This document shows, piece after piece, positions 11,571 to 22,710 of a stretch of 64,000 nucleotides of DNA (the stretch's first letter is position 1; each line of letters starts with the position of its first letter). This stretch comes from Aegilops tauschii subsp. strangulata. Its lineage: Eukaryota; Streptophyta; Magnoliopsida; Poales; Poaceae. Below the pieces are notes generated by a model. That model searched no databases, was not told where the DNA came from, and saw only the letters and a program-made list of their open reading frames with translations. The translations under genes and the position numbers were made by a program. The stretch lies in contig NC_053040.3 of the NCBI RefSeq assembly GCF_002575655.3, positions 153,079,148 through 153,143,147 of the forward strand. The letters are read 5' to 3'.

Positions 11571-11912
11571 CGCCTCGCACACACGCGCGTACGTGTACGA
11601 GAGACACGCGCATCGCTCGGCCCCCGACCTCCCACCGTAACCGGGAACTCCCCGAAATTTTCCTCGCCCTCGCTTCTACCACGGTTTTTTCCGTCATGGA
11701 TGGCCCAAAGAATGTCATGCAGCTGCGTCTCCGGCCTGCCCAGGACGAAAAGCCCATTTTCTGTCATGATTTTTTGTCATAGAAGTAGGAGCCCACCACA
11801 TCTATGATGATACCGGGTTTTGTCACAATTATCGTCATAGTAGTGTCATATGTATGACAGAAAAAAATTCGTTCGGCCCAAAATGTCACGGATGTGTCTT
11901 TTTTTTGTAGTG

Positions 11913-12385
11913 AGTCAGATAAACACTGGGTTGAGGAGCTCGACTCCGTACTCTGGGGGTTGCGGACCACGCCCAATCGCACGACCGGATACACACCGTT
12001 CTTCATGGTGTACGGTGCAGAGGCCGTCCTGCCCTGGGATATTATTCACGACTCACCTCGGGTATGCATGTATGAAGAGAGAGAGGCCGAGCTCGATCGA
12101 CAAGATGACTTAGATGGCCTGGAGGAGGAGCGCGACGTCGCCAAAGCTCGTTCAGCATTCTATCAACAACAAGCTCGGAGATACCAAAGCAAAGAAGTGC
12201 GGGCAAAGACCTATAATGTCGGTGAACTCGTTCTACGCCTACCAGAGAAGAAAAAGGACAAGCTCAAGCCCAAATGGGAGGGTCCCTTCATTATCGATGA
12301 AGTTCTCACTGGAGGAGCCTATCGCCTTCGCAACGCATCGGATAATCGCTTAGAGCCGAACCCATGGAACGTTGCCAGACTCTGA
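11913..12385 (+). pseudogene. Gypsy integrase C-terminal fragment
   Basis: An open frame of 157 codons runs from the CACTA junction to a TGA at 12,383-12,385. It holds the end of the integrase core (LWGLRTTPNRTTGYTPF) and the GPY/F-type module typical of gypsy integrases (KWEGPFIIDE, then GAYRL). The catalytic D,D,E part is absent, because the CACTA insertion cut the gene upstream. Integrase would have joined the cDNA copy to host DNA. The reading frame itself is undamaged over this stretch, so truncation is the main lesion. Confidence 0.85.
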
Positions 12386-13196
12386 AGATTCTATGCCTAA
12401 GTCCGGACTCATTGTTCGTTACCTTTTTCTATTTTTTCTCTTTCTTCTTTTCGTTTTTATCTGACTTCTAGCACGTGTTCGGATAAACCACACACTTAAG
12501 GGGTTTACATCCTTAAATGTACATACCCCACAATACCTGGGGGCTTCTTGTCACAGAAGCTTATTATTATTTTCGAGCATCAGGCTCACCGTATATATGT
12601 GTCGTCTCCTCATATATGCCTTTTCTTCGCCATTATATGCACCTTGACTTAAGTTTTTGCCAAGCTGGGTTGCCTGGCTCCTGTGCTTATGCCCTACGTT
12701 CCCGTTTGTTCAGCTAGGGCATAAAGGGAGAACCTCTGCGATTGTTATAGCCGGGTTATCCGGATATGTACCTCAGATGGGTGAAGCCGAAAGCTAGCGT
12801 TCTTAAGGGAATAATTGGTCGGCGGACAAAAGACGAATTACACTTGTTGCAATATAAGCCCCCACAAGATACCTATACTGTGATTTTTTGCATCACAGTT
12901 TAGGCATGCATAACAATGCATGTTGGCCCAGGGAGAGGAACCCTTAACAGAACTATTCTCTCTTGAAGATGTTTCTTACAATCAAATGTAATATAACATA
13001 ACTCCCCGAATACAACTTGTATGTTCAAGCGACTATGACCGGACTGCCTGGTTTCCGAACATACTTTGGTGTTTACCAATGATATAGTATTCGGAAACAC
13101 TCCGAACATTACGTTTTGGAAGTTGAAGCAGAAAGTCTGCCATGACAATCGTTTTACAATTCGGCCGGAGAAAAGTTTGTCGATAATAGTACATTA
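12386..13196. other. Gypsy non-coding spacer between pol and the antisense gene
   Basis: I see no frame with a recognisable product. The sequence is the tail-to-tail region between the plus-strand pol and the minus-strand antisense gene. The repeated TATATG phrases near 12,591-12,640 carry no known signal. Confidence 0.5.
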
Positions 13197-16017
13197 CTAC
13201 TTGGATTCAAAAACTTCTTCCTCTAGACCATCTAACAGGTTGTCTAGCTTACAATCCTGTTGTGAAAACTTGGCGGCTATCTTCACTTGGTCATACACCA
13301 AGCTAACAGGAATTTCTTGTCCATCTGGCCCCCGAGGCCCCACTCGGGCCATATGATTCGGATCAAGTCTGGTATACCGTGTTTTCACCATGGCCCAGGC
13401 CTTTCATGCACCTTCTCGGCAGTCCGATATCTTCCATAGTCCAAAGCGGCGACGAGCGCCTTTGAATAAATTCACGAGTTCCTCCATACTTCCTGGAGGA
13501 GAATCGGTTGGCCATAGAGCTTTAGCAATGTTCCTCATTGCCTTCCAGGCTCGCTCATGCACTCTAGACAACTCATGCAGCAGATCGCCTTGGAATCCGG
13601 ACACCTCATCTTCGGGTCGACTGGTCAGCACACCTACAGAGACAAAATTGTTAAAACCGTCCACCCGGGGACCATACAAAAGTACGGCTTAGGAGCATAC
13701 TGAATATGCCGCCTTTCAGCTTTCGGTTTTCCTTCAAGGCATCCGCCAGTTGGGATCGTATATCCTTCAGCTCTTCGGCTAGCTTGATGTTGGCATCTTG
13801 TAGGTTGTTTTTCTCATCCCTGGTCCATGTCAGTATACGCTGACCAGTGGCCTCTTGCCTTTCGGCATGTTGTTTATCCACCTACGCGGCCTTTAGTTTC
13901 TCTTCCAGCTGATTCGGTGATCCTGCCATCGTAAATACCACAGTGTTTATTTCAAAAAAAAACATTACTGGCATACGATTACATTTTCCGGACAGAAGTG
14001 GACATTACCAGTCGGTGCCTCTTTGGACTTCTCCAGTTCGGCGGTGACAATAGTTAGCTAGGTCCGACATTTTTCCAGCTCCTGAGACAGCATGTTGTTC
14101 TTATCCGTGAGTACCTGATTATACAATGATCCTTAAATCAGTTGCGTCAACTATTTCAAGTCTCGGGGGCTACTGGCATATGATTATTAAATCTACACAA
14201 TAAAGTTCTTACCCGCATATCCTTTGAAAGCTGGCGAGTGGCTCCAACAAGCCCATCCCGAGCAGCTCGGATGTATGCATCCGCTGAGCTAAAGGCATTG
14301 AATGCCTCTTCAGTGAAGTTGGGGTCACGCATAGCTGCTCTCCGGCGCCGATGGTTCATTGCACTCTCCACTTCGGAGTTGGTGACGGGTACATTATCCG
14401 AATCTTCGGAGAGAGGACAATCCGGCATTGCACTTGTATCAACCCTAGCCCTGGAGGCAGGGTCTGGGGTCGGATTGGCTGACGCATGTCCAGCGAGGTC
14501 TCCGGACACAGTCCGGCGAATGCTCTTCCTGAAATATGGCACATCAGGAAATGTCACAGTTCGGTATGATTGCCATAGGGCATATTAAAGACCATACCTC
14601 TTTGATGAATGCTCGGCAGTATTGCCATCCGCCTTTCTCTTCGAACACCCGCCCCGCGCAGGATCCGCCCTCTTAAGGGACGCCTCTGATATGGCGTGAC
14701 GAGACGAGCGCCGCCCCTTTGAAGCACGAGACAGTGCGGTGGGTGAGGCGCAATGCGAAAACTCTTTTGGAGGAGACATCTCCCGGGTACTTACGTGGGA
14801 GGAGGGGAGAAGGCCAGGGTAATCAGCTATAATAGCCACTTCTGTGCCGTCGTAGCTCGCGTGATAGAAGACCCCCCTTGAGCTCTATGAATATATTCGG
14901 ATCCTCTTCAAATCCGGGATCCAGGTCCTGAATATGGTCCTCCGGCTGCAGAGCGGGGCTATAGATCCCCGCGACAACCTTCCTCCATTCCTGTTAAAAA
15001 TAGTCGGATTAACGTTCGACTAAGTACGACTCAGGAAGAAGATCGAGTAAGGTTACGGAGCAAGGGCTCACCCAGCTAGGAGGGTTGTACATGGAAAAGC
15101 CCTCTCGACATTTAAGGCGAGTGAACTCTTCTTTCTCCCCTTTATAAAGATCAGCCAACATGGCGGCCAAGGCGGCGAAGTTGTCCGGACCCTTACGCCC
15201 GCAGCGCGATGCGTCGTCTTCCCCGTTGTAGTGCCACATGGGGAGTCCTCTGGATTGGAGTGGCTGAACGCCTCGCGTTATTGAAACCGCCATTACCTCA
15301 ATTATGGACAATTCGGACTGGGCAAGTATCTTTATCTTGTCCATTAGCTTCTTGACCTCCGCACTATTTTCCTCTTCGAGGCTCCGGGGGCGCCAACTGT
15401 GGCGCTTTTTCAATGGAGCGTTGGAAAATTCGGGTAGGCCCCGTCAGATTGGGTCTGGGAGAACAACGTCTTCAATATAAAACCACTTTGAGGGCCACTC
15501 TTCGGATGCCTTCTTCGGAGTGCCGGACAGGTATCCTGTCCCGGCTATACGCCATACTTCGGCACCGCCCACCTCGAATATAGATCCCTCTTGGGAGCGG
15601 GGGGACGAGGCAGAAAAGCTTCCTCCATAATTCAAAATGGGCCTCGCAGCCTAGGAACAGCTCGCAAAGAGCAACGAAACCCGCAATGTGCAGAATGGAG
15701 TCGGGCGTGAGATTGTGCAATTGGAGGCCATAATACTCCAGGAGCCCTCAGAGGAAGGGGTGGATTGGGAACCCAACGCCCCTTAATAGAAAGGAAACAA
15801 AGCACACTCGCTCCCCTTCGGTAGGATTGGGGAAGTTTTCCGCCAGGGCCTCATCATTGAAGGAAGTTAATCCTGCCCGAACGGGGACTAGATCCGCAGG
15901 AGGGAGATACCCCTGTACCTGTAGCTTGGTCAGCTGGGCATGGGATACCGAGCAGCTCTCCCAATCGCCTTTTTGAGGACCATGGGGGCGGGAGGAAGAA
16001 CCGGGAGCGCTGGCCAT
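13197..16017 (-). pseudogene. Antisense gene of the putative gypsy-type transposon family (broken)
   Basis: On the strand opposite pol, a spliced gene starts at the ATG at 16,017 (MASAPGSSSRPHG) and ends near 13,197. The first exon carries the signature of the plant putative gypsy-type transposon family (as I recall it, Pfam PF04195): FPNPTEGERVCFVSFLLRG, then GFVALCELFLGCEAHFELW, down to about 15,081 where a GTGAGC donor follows. Downstream pieces (14,585-14,839; 14,156-14,557; 13,651-13,881 with a heptad-like stretch; 13,197-13,679) look like later exons. Damage is visible: a frameshift near the G-run at about 15,600 and an in-frame TGA near 15,446. A TATTTAA box lies about 75 bp before the ATG. 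The molecular role of this family is not established. Confidence 0.7.
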
Positions 16018-16090
16018 GTTTGCGTGGTTTCTTGTGGCGAGTTCGAAGCATTTTTGCCTAGTGTGGAATGTCATCTGAGATCTAATCTCC

Positions 16091-16097
16091 TTAAATA
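16091..16097 (-). promoter_or_regulatory. TATA-like box of the antisense gene
   Basis: The minus strand reads CTATTTAAGG here, about 75 bp upstream of the ATG at 16,017. This spacing suits a plant TATA box with a short 5' UTR. Inferred from position only. Confidence 0.45.
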
Positions 16098-16420
16098 GAC
16101 GCCTTCCGTACGCCATCAGGGTGTTATCTGTAAGAACGCTTGGACCCTTCATATTCATCTGACATGTGGGAGCCGAGGCGACGGAGGCGTGGAAGCCGAA
16201 GGACATGATGTTTAATGCGAAGCCGAAGCCGTTCGGAGTATCATGGAGGGGCCACCCAGCAAGACCGAAGATATAGGAGCCGAATACTGCGTCATCATCA
16301 AAAGGTCGAATGCGGTTCTTTTTGTTGCTTTGGAGTATTCGGAGGAGGAACCCGCCTTGCAATGCTGAAGACGATATGCGCGCCGGACACGTCGTCATTG
16401 AAGCCTGGTTCGGGGGCCAC

Positions 16421-18855
16421 TAAGGGAGTCCTGGACTAGGGGGTCCTCGGGCGTCTGTGTTGGGGAACGTAGTAATTTCAAAAAAATTCATACGCACACG
16501 CAAGATCATGGTGATGCATAGCAACAAGAGGGGAGAGTGTGTCTCGCGTAAGCGTACTCGTAATGTCGGTCCGGGCCGCTTCATCCAACAATACCGCCGA
16601 ACCAAAATATGACATGCTGGTAAGCAGTATGACTTGTATCGCCCACAACTCAATTGTGTTCTACCCGTGCATATAGCATCAACGCATAAAACCTGGCTCG
16701 GATGCCACTGTTGGGGAACGTAGTAATTTCAAAAAAATTCCTACGCACACGCAAGATCATGGTGATGCATAGCAACGAGAGGGGAGAGTGTGTCCACGTA
16801 CCCTCGTAGACCGAAAGCGGAAGCGTTAGCACAACGCGGTTGATGTAGTCATACGTCTTCACGATCCGACCGATCAAGTACCGAACGCACGGCACCTCCG
16901 AGTTCAGCACACGTTCAACTCGATGATGCCCCTCGAACTCCGATCCAGCCGAGCTTTGAGGGAGAGTTCCGTCAGCACGACGACGTGGTGACGATGATGA
17001 TGTTCTACCGACGCAGGGCTTCACCTAAGCACCGCTACGATATGGCCGAGGTGGATTATGGTGGAGGGGGTACCGCACACGGCTAAGAGATCCAAGGGAT
17101 CAATTGTTGTGTCTCTAGGGGGTGCCTCCCTCCCCGTATATAAAGGAGTGGAGGAGGGGGAGGGGGCCGGCCACCCTTGGGGCGCCCCATGAGGAGTCCT
17201 ACTCGTAGGACTCCTCCTTCCATGTTGGAGTAGGAGAGGAGAGGGAAGGAGAGAGAGGAGGGAAGGAAAGGGGGGCGCCGCCCCCCTCCTTGTCCAATTC
17301 GGACTTGGGGGGGAAGGGGCGCGCGGCTGCCCCTTGGCCGCCTCTCCTCTTCCACCACTTGGGCCCATGAGGCCCAATAACCTCCGGGGGGTTCCGGTAA
17401 CCCCCCGGTACTCCGGTATATATCCGATAACCCTCGGAACCATTCCGGTGTCCGAATATAGTCGTCCAATATATCAATCTTCATGTCTCGACCATTTCGA
17501 GACTCCTCGTCATGTCCGTGATCACATCCGGGACTCCGAACTACCTTCGGTACATCAAAACACATAAACTCACAATATAACCGTCATCAAACTTTAAGCG
17601 TGCGGACCCTACGGGTTCGAGAACTATGTAGACATGACCGAGACACGTCTCCGGTCAATAACCAATAGCGGAACCTGGATGCTCATATTGCCTCCCACAT
17701 ATTCTACGAAGATCTTTATCGGTCAACCGCATAACAACATACGTTGTTCCCTTTGTCATCGGTATGTTACTTGCCCGAGATTCGATCGTCGGTATCTCTC
17801 GTTACCGACAAGTCTCTTTACTCGTTCTGTAATACATCATCCCGCAACTAACTCATTAGTTGCAATGCTTGCAAGGCTTATAGTGATGTGCATTACCGAG
17901 TGGGCCCAGAGATACCTCTCCGACAATCGGAGTGACAAATCCTAATCTTGAAATACGCCAACCCAACAAGTACCTTCGGAGACACCTGTAGAGCACCTTT
18001 ATGATCACCCAGTTACGTTGTGACGTTTGGTAGCACACAAAGTGTTCCTCCGGTAAACGGGAGTTGCATAATCTCATAGTCATAGGAACATGTATAAGTC
18101 ATGAAGAAAGCCATAGCAACATACTAAACGATCAAGTGCTAAGCTAACGGAATGGGTCAAGTCAATCACATCATTCTCCTAATGATGTGATCCCGTTAAT
18201 CAAATGACAACTTATGTCTATGGTTAGGAAACATAACCATCTTCGATTAACGAGCTAGTCAAGTAGAGGCATACTAGTGACACTCTGTTTGTCTATGTAT
18301 TCACACATGTATTATGTTTCCGGTTAATACAATTCTAGCATGAATAATAAATATTTATCATGATATAGGGAAATAAATAATAACTTTATTATTGCCTCTA
18401 GGGCATATTTCCTTCAGTCTGGACTATGTGATGTGGGCCGGACTGATGGGTCGTGAAGATATGAGATCGAAGACCTTCCCTCGTGTCCGGATGGGACTCT
18501 CCTTTGCGTGGATGGCAAGCTTGACGTTCGGGTGTATAGTTTCCTTCCCCTGTAAACCGACCTTGTACAACCCTAGCCCCCTCCGGTGTCTATATAAACC
18601 GGAGTGTTTAGTTCATAGAGGCAATCATAATCAATCACCCTAGACATCTAGCGTTTAGCCATTACGATCTCGAGGTAGATCAACTCTTGTAACCCCTATA
18701 CTCATCAAAGTCAATCAAGCAGGAAGTAGGGTATTACCTCCATTAAGAGGGCCCGAACCTAGGTAAACATCGTGCCCCTGTCTCCTGTTACCTTTGATCC
18801 TAAGGCGCACAGTTCGGAACCCCCTTCTCGAGATCTGCCAGTTTTGACACCGACA
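16421..18855 (+). repeat. Gypsy 3' LTR, split by an Angela insertion
   Basis: The LTR runs from AAGGGAGTCCTGG at 16,421 (the expected TG start has become TA) to GACACCGACA at 18,855. Removing the Angela element and one TSD leaves about 471 bp. A TCTATATAAACC box near 18,588 is a plausible LTR promoter TATA. Confidence 0.75.
16458..18416 (-). mobile_element. Angela-type Copia element with internal deletion
   Basis: Read on the minus strand, a full LTR of 1,708 bp (18,416 to 16,709, ending CGTTCCCCAACA) is followed by a primer-binding site of the TGGCATCCGAGCC type and about 165 bp of leader. An 86-bp stub of the 3' LTR end (16,543 to 16,458) then closes the element. It is flanked by the 5-bp duplication GTCTG (16,453-16,457 and 18,417-18,421). 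All coding sequence is gone, with a GTC microhomology at the deletion junction. It sits inside the gypsy 3' LTR. Confidence 0.9.
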
Positions 18856-20185
18856 CCCACCGCCTCCTTCCACGACATTGCCCCATTTGTTTTCCTGCAG
18901 TTTTCAGTTTGGCTCCGGAGCAAAGGGAGCTCTCAGTCTTCTCCAAAGGTGATTTTGGAATTCCATCAAGACTCCCTCTGTAGCCTTGGAAATGGTTTTT
19001 TCCAATCCCTCAAATACCTGGAGGTCATACTTAGCACTTGTTTCAGGGAGATCCAAGAAACTCTATTAAACACTGTAGAGTTTATAAAGTTCCACAAACC
19101 CCAAAGGATTGCAGAAGCAACTACATTCAAATGCACGTTTTTCTTATTGCAAAGCCACAATCTAGCAACAGATTCAAAATTAACAATCTGCACCTGGAAG
19201 ACAGATTCAACCTCCTCCCAGATTTTTCTAGCTACAATACACTCAAAGAATAGATGATACACATATTCTATCTCTTTGCAATGCACGCGTTCTAGTGGTT
19301 TAACCACACCCCTCTTTCTCAAGTTGTCACAAGTCATAATCTTGTTCTGAGAGAACAACCAAAGGAAACCCTGTACCCTAGGGGGTACTTTGACATTCTA
19401 AACTGCATGAAGGTACAAAGATTGCACCCCCTTGAAATGTACTATAGCATACAAAGATTTGGAAGAATAGACTCCATTAGATTCATGTTGCCAAATCAAA
19501 GAATCTTCCTCCTCCCTGAAAGGTGTAAGTCTAACCATATCCACTAGTTCAAACCACTGCACCATCAGCTCATCTGCAAAAGTTCTCTTGAGGTGCACCT
19601 AAGACTACTACCATCCCACAAATCAGCAATAGTCATGTTCTCTTCTTGCACTAGATAATACATATCCCAGTAAGTAGTAGCAGCCCGCAAAACGCACACG
19701 AAGCTCTTTCCATAACTAAGAAGGATGGCTATCATGACAGCAAATGATATTGGGGTTTCTGGTATTATATTTACTATCCACTATCTTCTTCAATAAAGAG
19801 CCCTCACCGACTATATATCTCTTCACCCAAGATCCTATTAAGCATAGGTTCATATCTTGGAGATTTAAAACTCCCATTCCTCCATATTCTTTTCTCATAC
19901 AGATGGAAGGCCAATTGGCTAAGTGAATTTTACCGGTCCCTTCACTATCACTCCACATGCAGTCTGCCATGTGAGAGTTGATCGGATTCAAGAGCCCACT
20001 TAGGAAATTTTAAAAAAGGACAGAAAATAAAGTGGAGTGCTAGCTAGACATGATCTAATCAAAGTAATTTTCCCCGAATAAGAGAGAAGCTTTCCTCTCC
20101 AACCAGCTATTCTAGCTAGTATTTTATCAATCAAGGCTTGTAGATCCTCACTACTAAGTTTGTCAAAATGTAAAGGTTTCCCTAA

Positions 20186-21039
20186 TTATTTAATAAGGAA
20201 ATTTGCAATTATGCATTGGAAGATATCCACAACAAGATTAAGATCAGCAGCTTCTAAGTTAAAGGGGACCAGAGCACTCTTATTATAGTTAATTCTCATT
20301 CCAGAAATTTGCTTAAAACAAGTTAGAATCCATTTCAGACTTAGAGCAACTCTAGTATTATTTTCTAAAAACAATAGAGTGTCGTCAGCATAATGCAGAC
20401 ACATGACCTCTCCTCTAATTAACTCAGGGCACAAATCCCTAACCAGCCCTGCTTGAGAGCCTTTGCTTAGCATCTTAGAGAAAACATCCACCACTAGATT
20501 AAAGAGGATAGGTGATATAGGATCACCCTGCCTTAGTCCCTTTCCAGTAAGGAAAAAAAAATACTTTCTATCCCATTAATTTTAACCCCTACAAAACCAT
20601 TTTGTGCAACACTCCTAATACATTCAATCCATTTTTTACGAAAACCCCTAAGAGCCACCAGCTAAAAAAGAACTATAGATTCACCTTACCATAGACTTTC
20701 TCATGGTCAATCTTAAAAACTAAACCTTGTGTGCCAAAAGAGTGCACATCATGCACAACTTCATAGGTAGTAACTACACTTTCAAGAATGTATCTACCCC
20801 TCACAAAAGCAAGTTGCATATGAAATGAGTCTACCTATAATCAAAGTTAATCTATTAGTTAAAACTTTAGTGAAGATCTTAAAGCAACAATTTAACAAAC
20901 TAATAGGCCTGAATCTATTCATGGTTATGGCCTCATTTTCCTTAGGAATCAAAATTATCATGGAAAAGTTCAGTCTGAATAGGTTCAAATCCCCATCAAA
21001 ACCAAATATCAAATATCCTAATAAGATCAACCTTAACAA
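20186..21039 (-). pseudogene. LINE reverse transcriptase remnants
   Basis: Two open segments in the right order for an L1-type RT are visible: an N-terminal part with IILIPKENEA and FRPISLLNCC (20,794-21,039), and a palm part with CLHYADDTLLF (20,186-20,494). The catalytic Asp pair is intact, but stops and frame changes separate the pieces (for example around 20,560-20,690). RT would copy the LINE RNA at a nicked target. No functional product is expected. Confidence 0.8.
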
Positions 21040-21464
21040 GATCCCAACTTTTTGTGATACAACATAAAGGGCAAATTATCAGGGCCAGGAGCCCCATCTG
21101 AATAGGAGCTAAAGATAACATCCTTTATTTTCTCTTTAGTAAACCTAGCCTCTAACCTAGCATTTTCTTCTACAGTAATCTTTTCTTCCCCACTGAAAAA
21201 ATCCCTTCTGAGATTAATTTCAGGTATGGGCTTTCACCTAAACACCTTTTTATAGTCGCCTACAAGAATGCTTCTCATCCCAATATCATCTGTAACATGA
21301 CCATCTTCCCCTTCTAATACATGAATTATATGCTTCCTCCTACTTTGATTGGCAACAACCTGAAAATATGTTGTATTTCTATCTCCTTCCAGGATATCTC
21401 TCTCCCTAGCCCTCTGTATAGCTTTAGTTTCTTCTATTTGCCACACTTCCCCTAGTTCCTTAAG

Positions 21465-22326
21465 CAGGGGCGGAGCTTTGTTGGGGCCAAACCGGGCCAT
21501 GGCCCGCCCAGGTTTTTCTCATTTTTTATACCTATATGCTAGCCCACTCAGCCTGTTACAATCCATGAATCGATCGAAGCAGAACGAGCACACACAAGAC
21601 GAGCAGCAGCGACAGCCAGCCAGGACTAACGCCGCCTTCGCGCGCATCTCACGCAGACACAAATCTTGTGCCGCACATCGTGCAGATCAGACAAGCTCCT
21701 CGCTGCTAAACGCATGTTTTTTTGTTTCCTGTTGCCTACTCCATGGCTTTGCGTGCCACAACGCGAGATCGCAGTGGCGCCATCTTTCCTTCCCTCCGGC
21801 CTCCGGCCTCCACACTGGCCAGTCCTAGTCCTGGCCGTCGCGATCCTGTCGTGGTGCCGCCCAGATGCCTCGGCTGACCGCTGCAATCCACTGAGACTAC
21901 CGGTCTACTGTCGGTGTTGAGTAACGCTGGATGTTCACCTCCTGGCCACTGTGTCGCCGGGTAATTTCTAATTATCTTTGGAGTACTAGATTCTTGTTAT
22001 TGATTGACTGAACTGAGCATAATTCATGCATTTTATTATAAATTCATATGCAGAAATAGAAGATAAAGATATATTTTTCTTGGTAAATTAGCGGATTGTT
22101 TGTATCTAGCACATAATGTTTTTTTTGTTAAGTGCATTTTAATGTAAGAAGATCATTCAAACAATGTGTAATAAGGTACTGATATTAGCATCTTGCCAGT
22201 AACCTGTTTGTTAACCCGTAAAAGAATCAATGAAAGCAAAAATATCAAGTAGGCACTAATGCCTAAAAATTTTGTGCACTTCTTTAGCTTGGCCCGCCCA
22301 ACATTTTCTTTGAAGCTCCGCCACTG
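21465..22326. mobile_element. Non-autonomous hAT element, 862 bp
   Basis: Ends read CAGGGGCGGAGCTT and, from the other side, CAGTGGCGGAGCTTC. The flanking 8-bp duplication TCCTTAAG (21,457-21,464 and 22,327-22,334) is the size made by hAT transposases. Just inside, both ends carry GGCCCGCCCA. No transposase frame is present, so it would depend on a partner. It lies in the LINE upstream of the TCP11 gene. Confidence 0.9.
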
Positions 22327-22345
22327 TCCTTAAGGATGTTTTTTG

Positions 22346-22710
22346 TGCCACGTCGGATATGTTTTGTGTGTGTGTGTAAATAGCTTTTCCAGGCCAACTA
22401 TCCCGCTTTTGTTAAAACTTCCATTTAATTTCCAGTCGTCTAATTTTTATTTGGCTTCAGGCTGATTTCTGTCCCGTCGGATCGTGCACGAATCTTGGCG
22501 ACGGTGGCGTTCTCATTCTCCTTTTATTGTCCGCGTGTTTGCTAGGAAGGCTGATTGCGGATTTCAGTCCCCAACGAGCAGCAACAGCAGCGACAGCGAC
22601 AGCCGATTCGCCGGCCGAATTCGTGCGACCTCCGGCGGAATCTGACGCGGCGGCGCGTAGGTCTGCGCGATTTGGGATTGAACCTGGTCAGGAATCGGCG
22701 GTCGGAGCGA
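22346..22710 (+). other. TCP11 gene 5' flank and probable 5' UTR
   Basis: This is all that separates the start codon from the LINE. There is a GT microsatellite near 22,367-22,378 and no obvious TATA box. An upstream in-frame ATG at 22,555 would add 52 residues of Gln/Arg-rich sequence; I judge it UTR because the protein starting at 22,711 resembles the family N terminus as I remember it. Confidence 0.5.

Larger units (their letters stand above)
6130..11912. mobile_element. CACTA DNA transposon end with stacked repeat arrays
   Basis: The right terminus is the CACTA-type end CACTACAAAAAAAAGACAC, read on the minus strand and finishing at 11,912, directly against gypsy integrase codons. Inward lie several repeat families: CGCTCGGGTTCAGTTAG units, many CTGTTCATCC units, units of about 80 bp, a 22-bp minisatellite, and kilobase-scale units whose GCAAGTGCCTCCTTATTA phrase first appears near 6,172. 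Triticeae CACTA elements typically carry such subterminal repeats. No transposase frame is visible and no left terminus was found, so the element may begin anywhere to the left, even before the window. The exact left limit is uncertain. Confidence 0.7.
11913..18855 (+). mobile_element. Ty3-gypsy LTR retrotransposon, 3' part (antisense-gene type, Fatima-like)
   Basis: The order is the end of integrase (11,913-12,385), a non-coding spacer, an antisense gene (minus, 13,197-16,017), a purine-rich CGGGGGCC tract near 16,411, and the 3' LTR from 16,421. The LTR holds an Angela element. The 5' part is missing because the CACTA terminus at 11,912 sits in the integrase frame. The LTR opening (AAGGGAGTCCTGGACTAGG) and its TTTTGACACCGACA end resemble abundant Triticeae gypsy LTRs. 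The Fatima name is from memory and only a suggestion. Confidence 0.8.
18870..22345 (-). mobile_element. LINE (L1-type non-LTR retrotransposon), decayed, split by a hAT element
   Basis: Minus-strand frames give, from right to left, an inter-domain region (21,234-21,500), reverse transcriptase pieces (20,794-21,039 with IPKENEA and RPISLLN; 20,186-20,494 with the catalytic YADD), a post-RT region (19,716-19,991), and a C-terminal zinc-binding RT-associated region (18,966-19,400). Frames are interrupted many times, so it is dead. Its left side meets the gypsy LTR end and its right side stops about 370 bp before the TCP11 start codon. The coding frame continues across the hAT insertion once one TSD is removed. 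Both outer limits are approximate. Confidence 0.8.

Noticed and set aside
16420..17024. Minus frames of 77 and 124 aa over the Angela LTR ends
   Set aside because: LTR and leader sequence repeated in every Angela copy, not genes.
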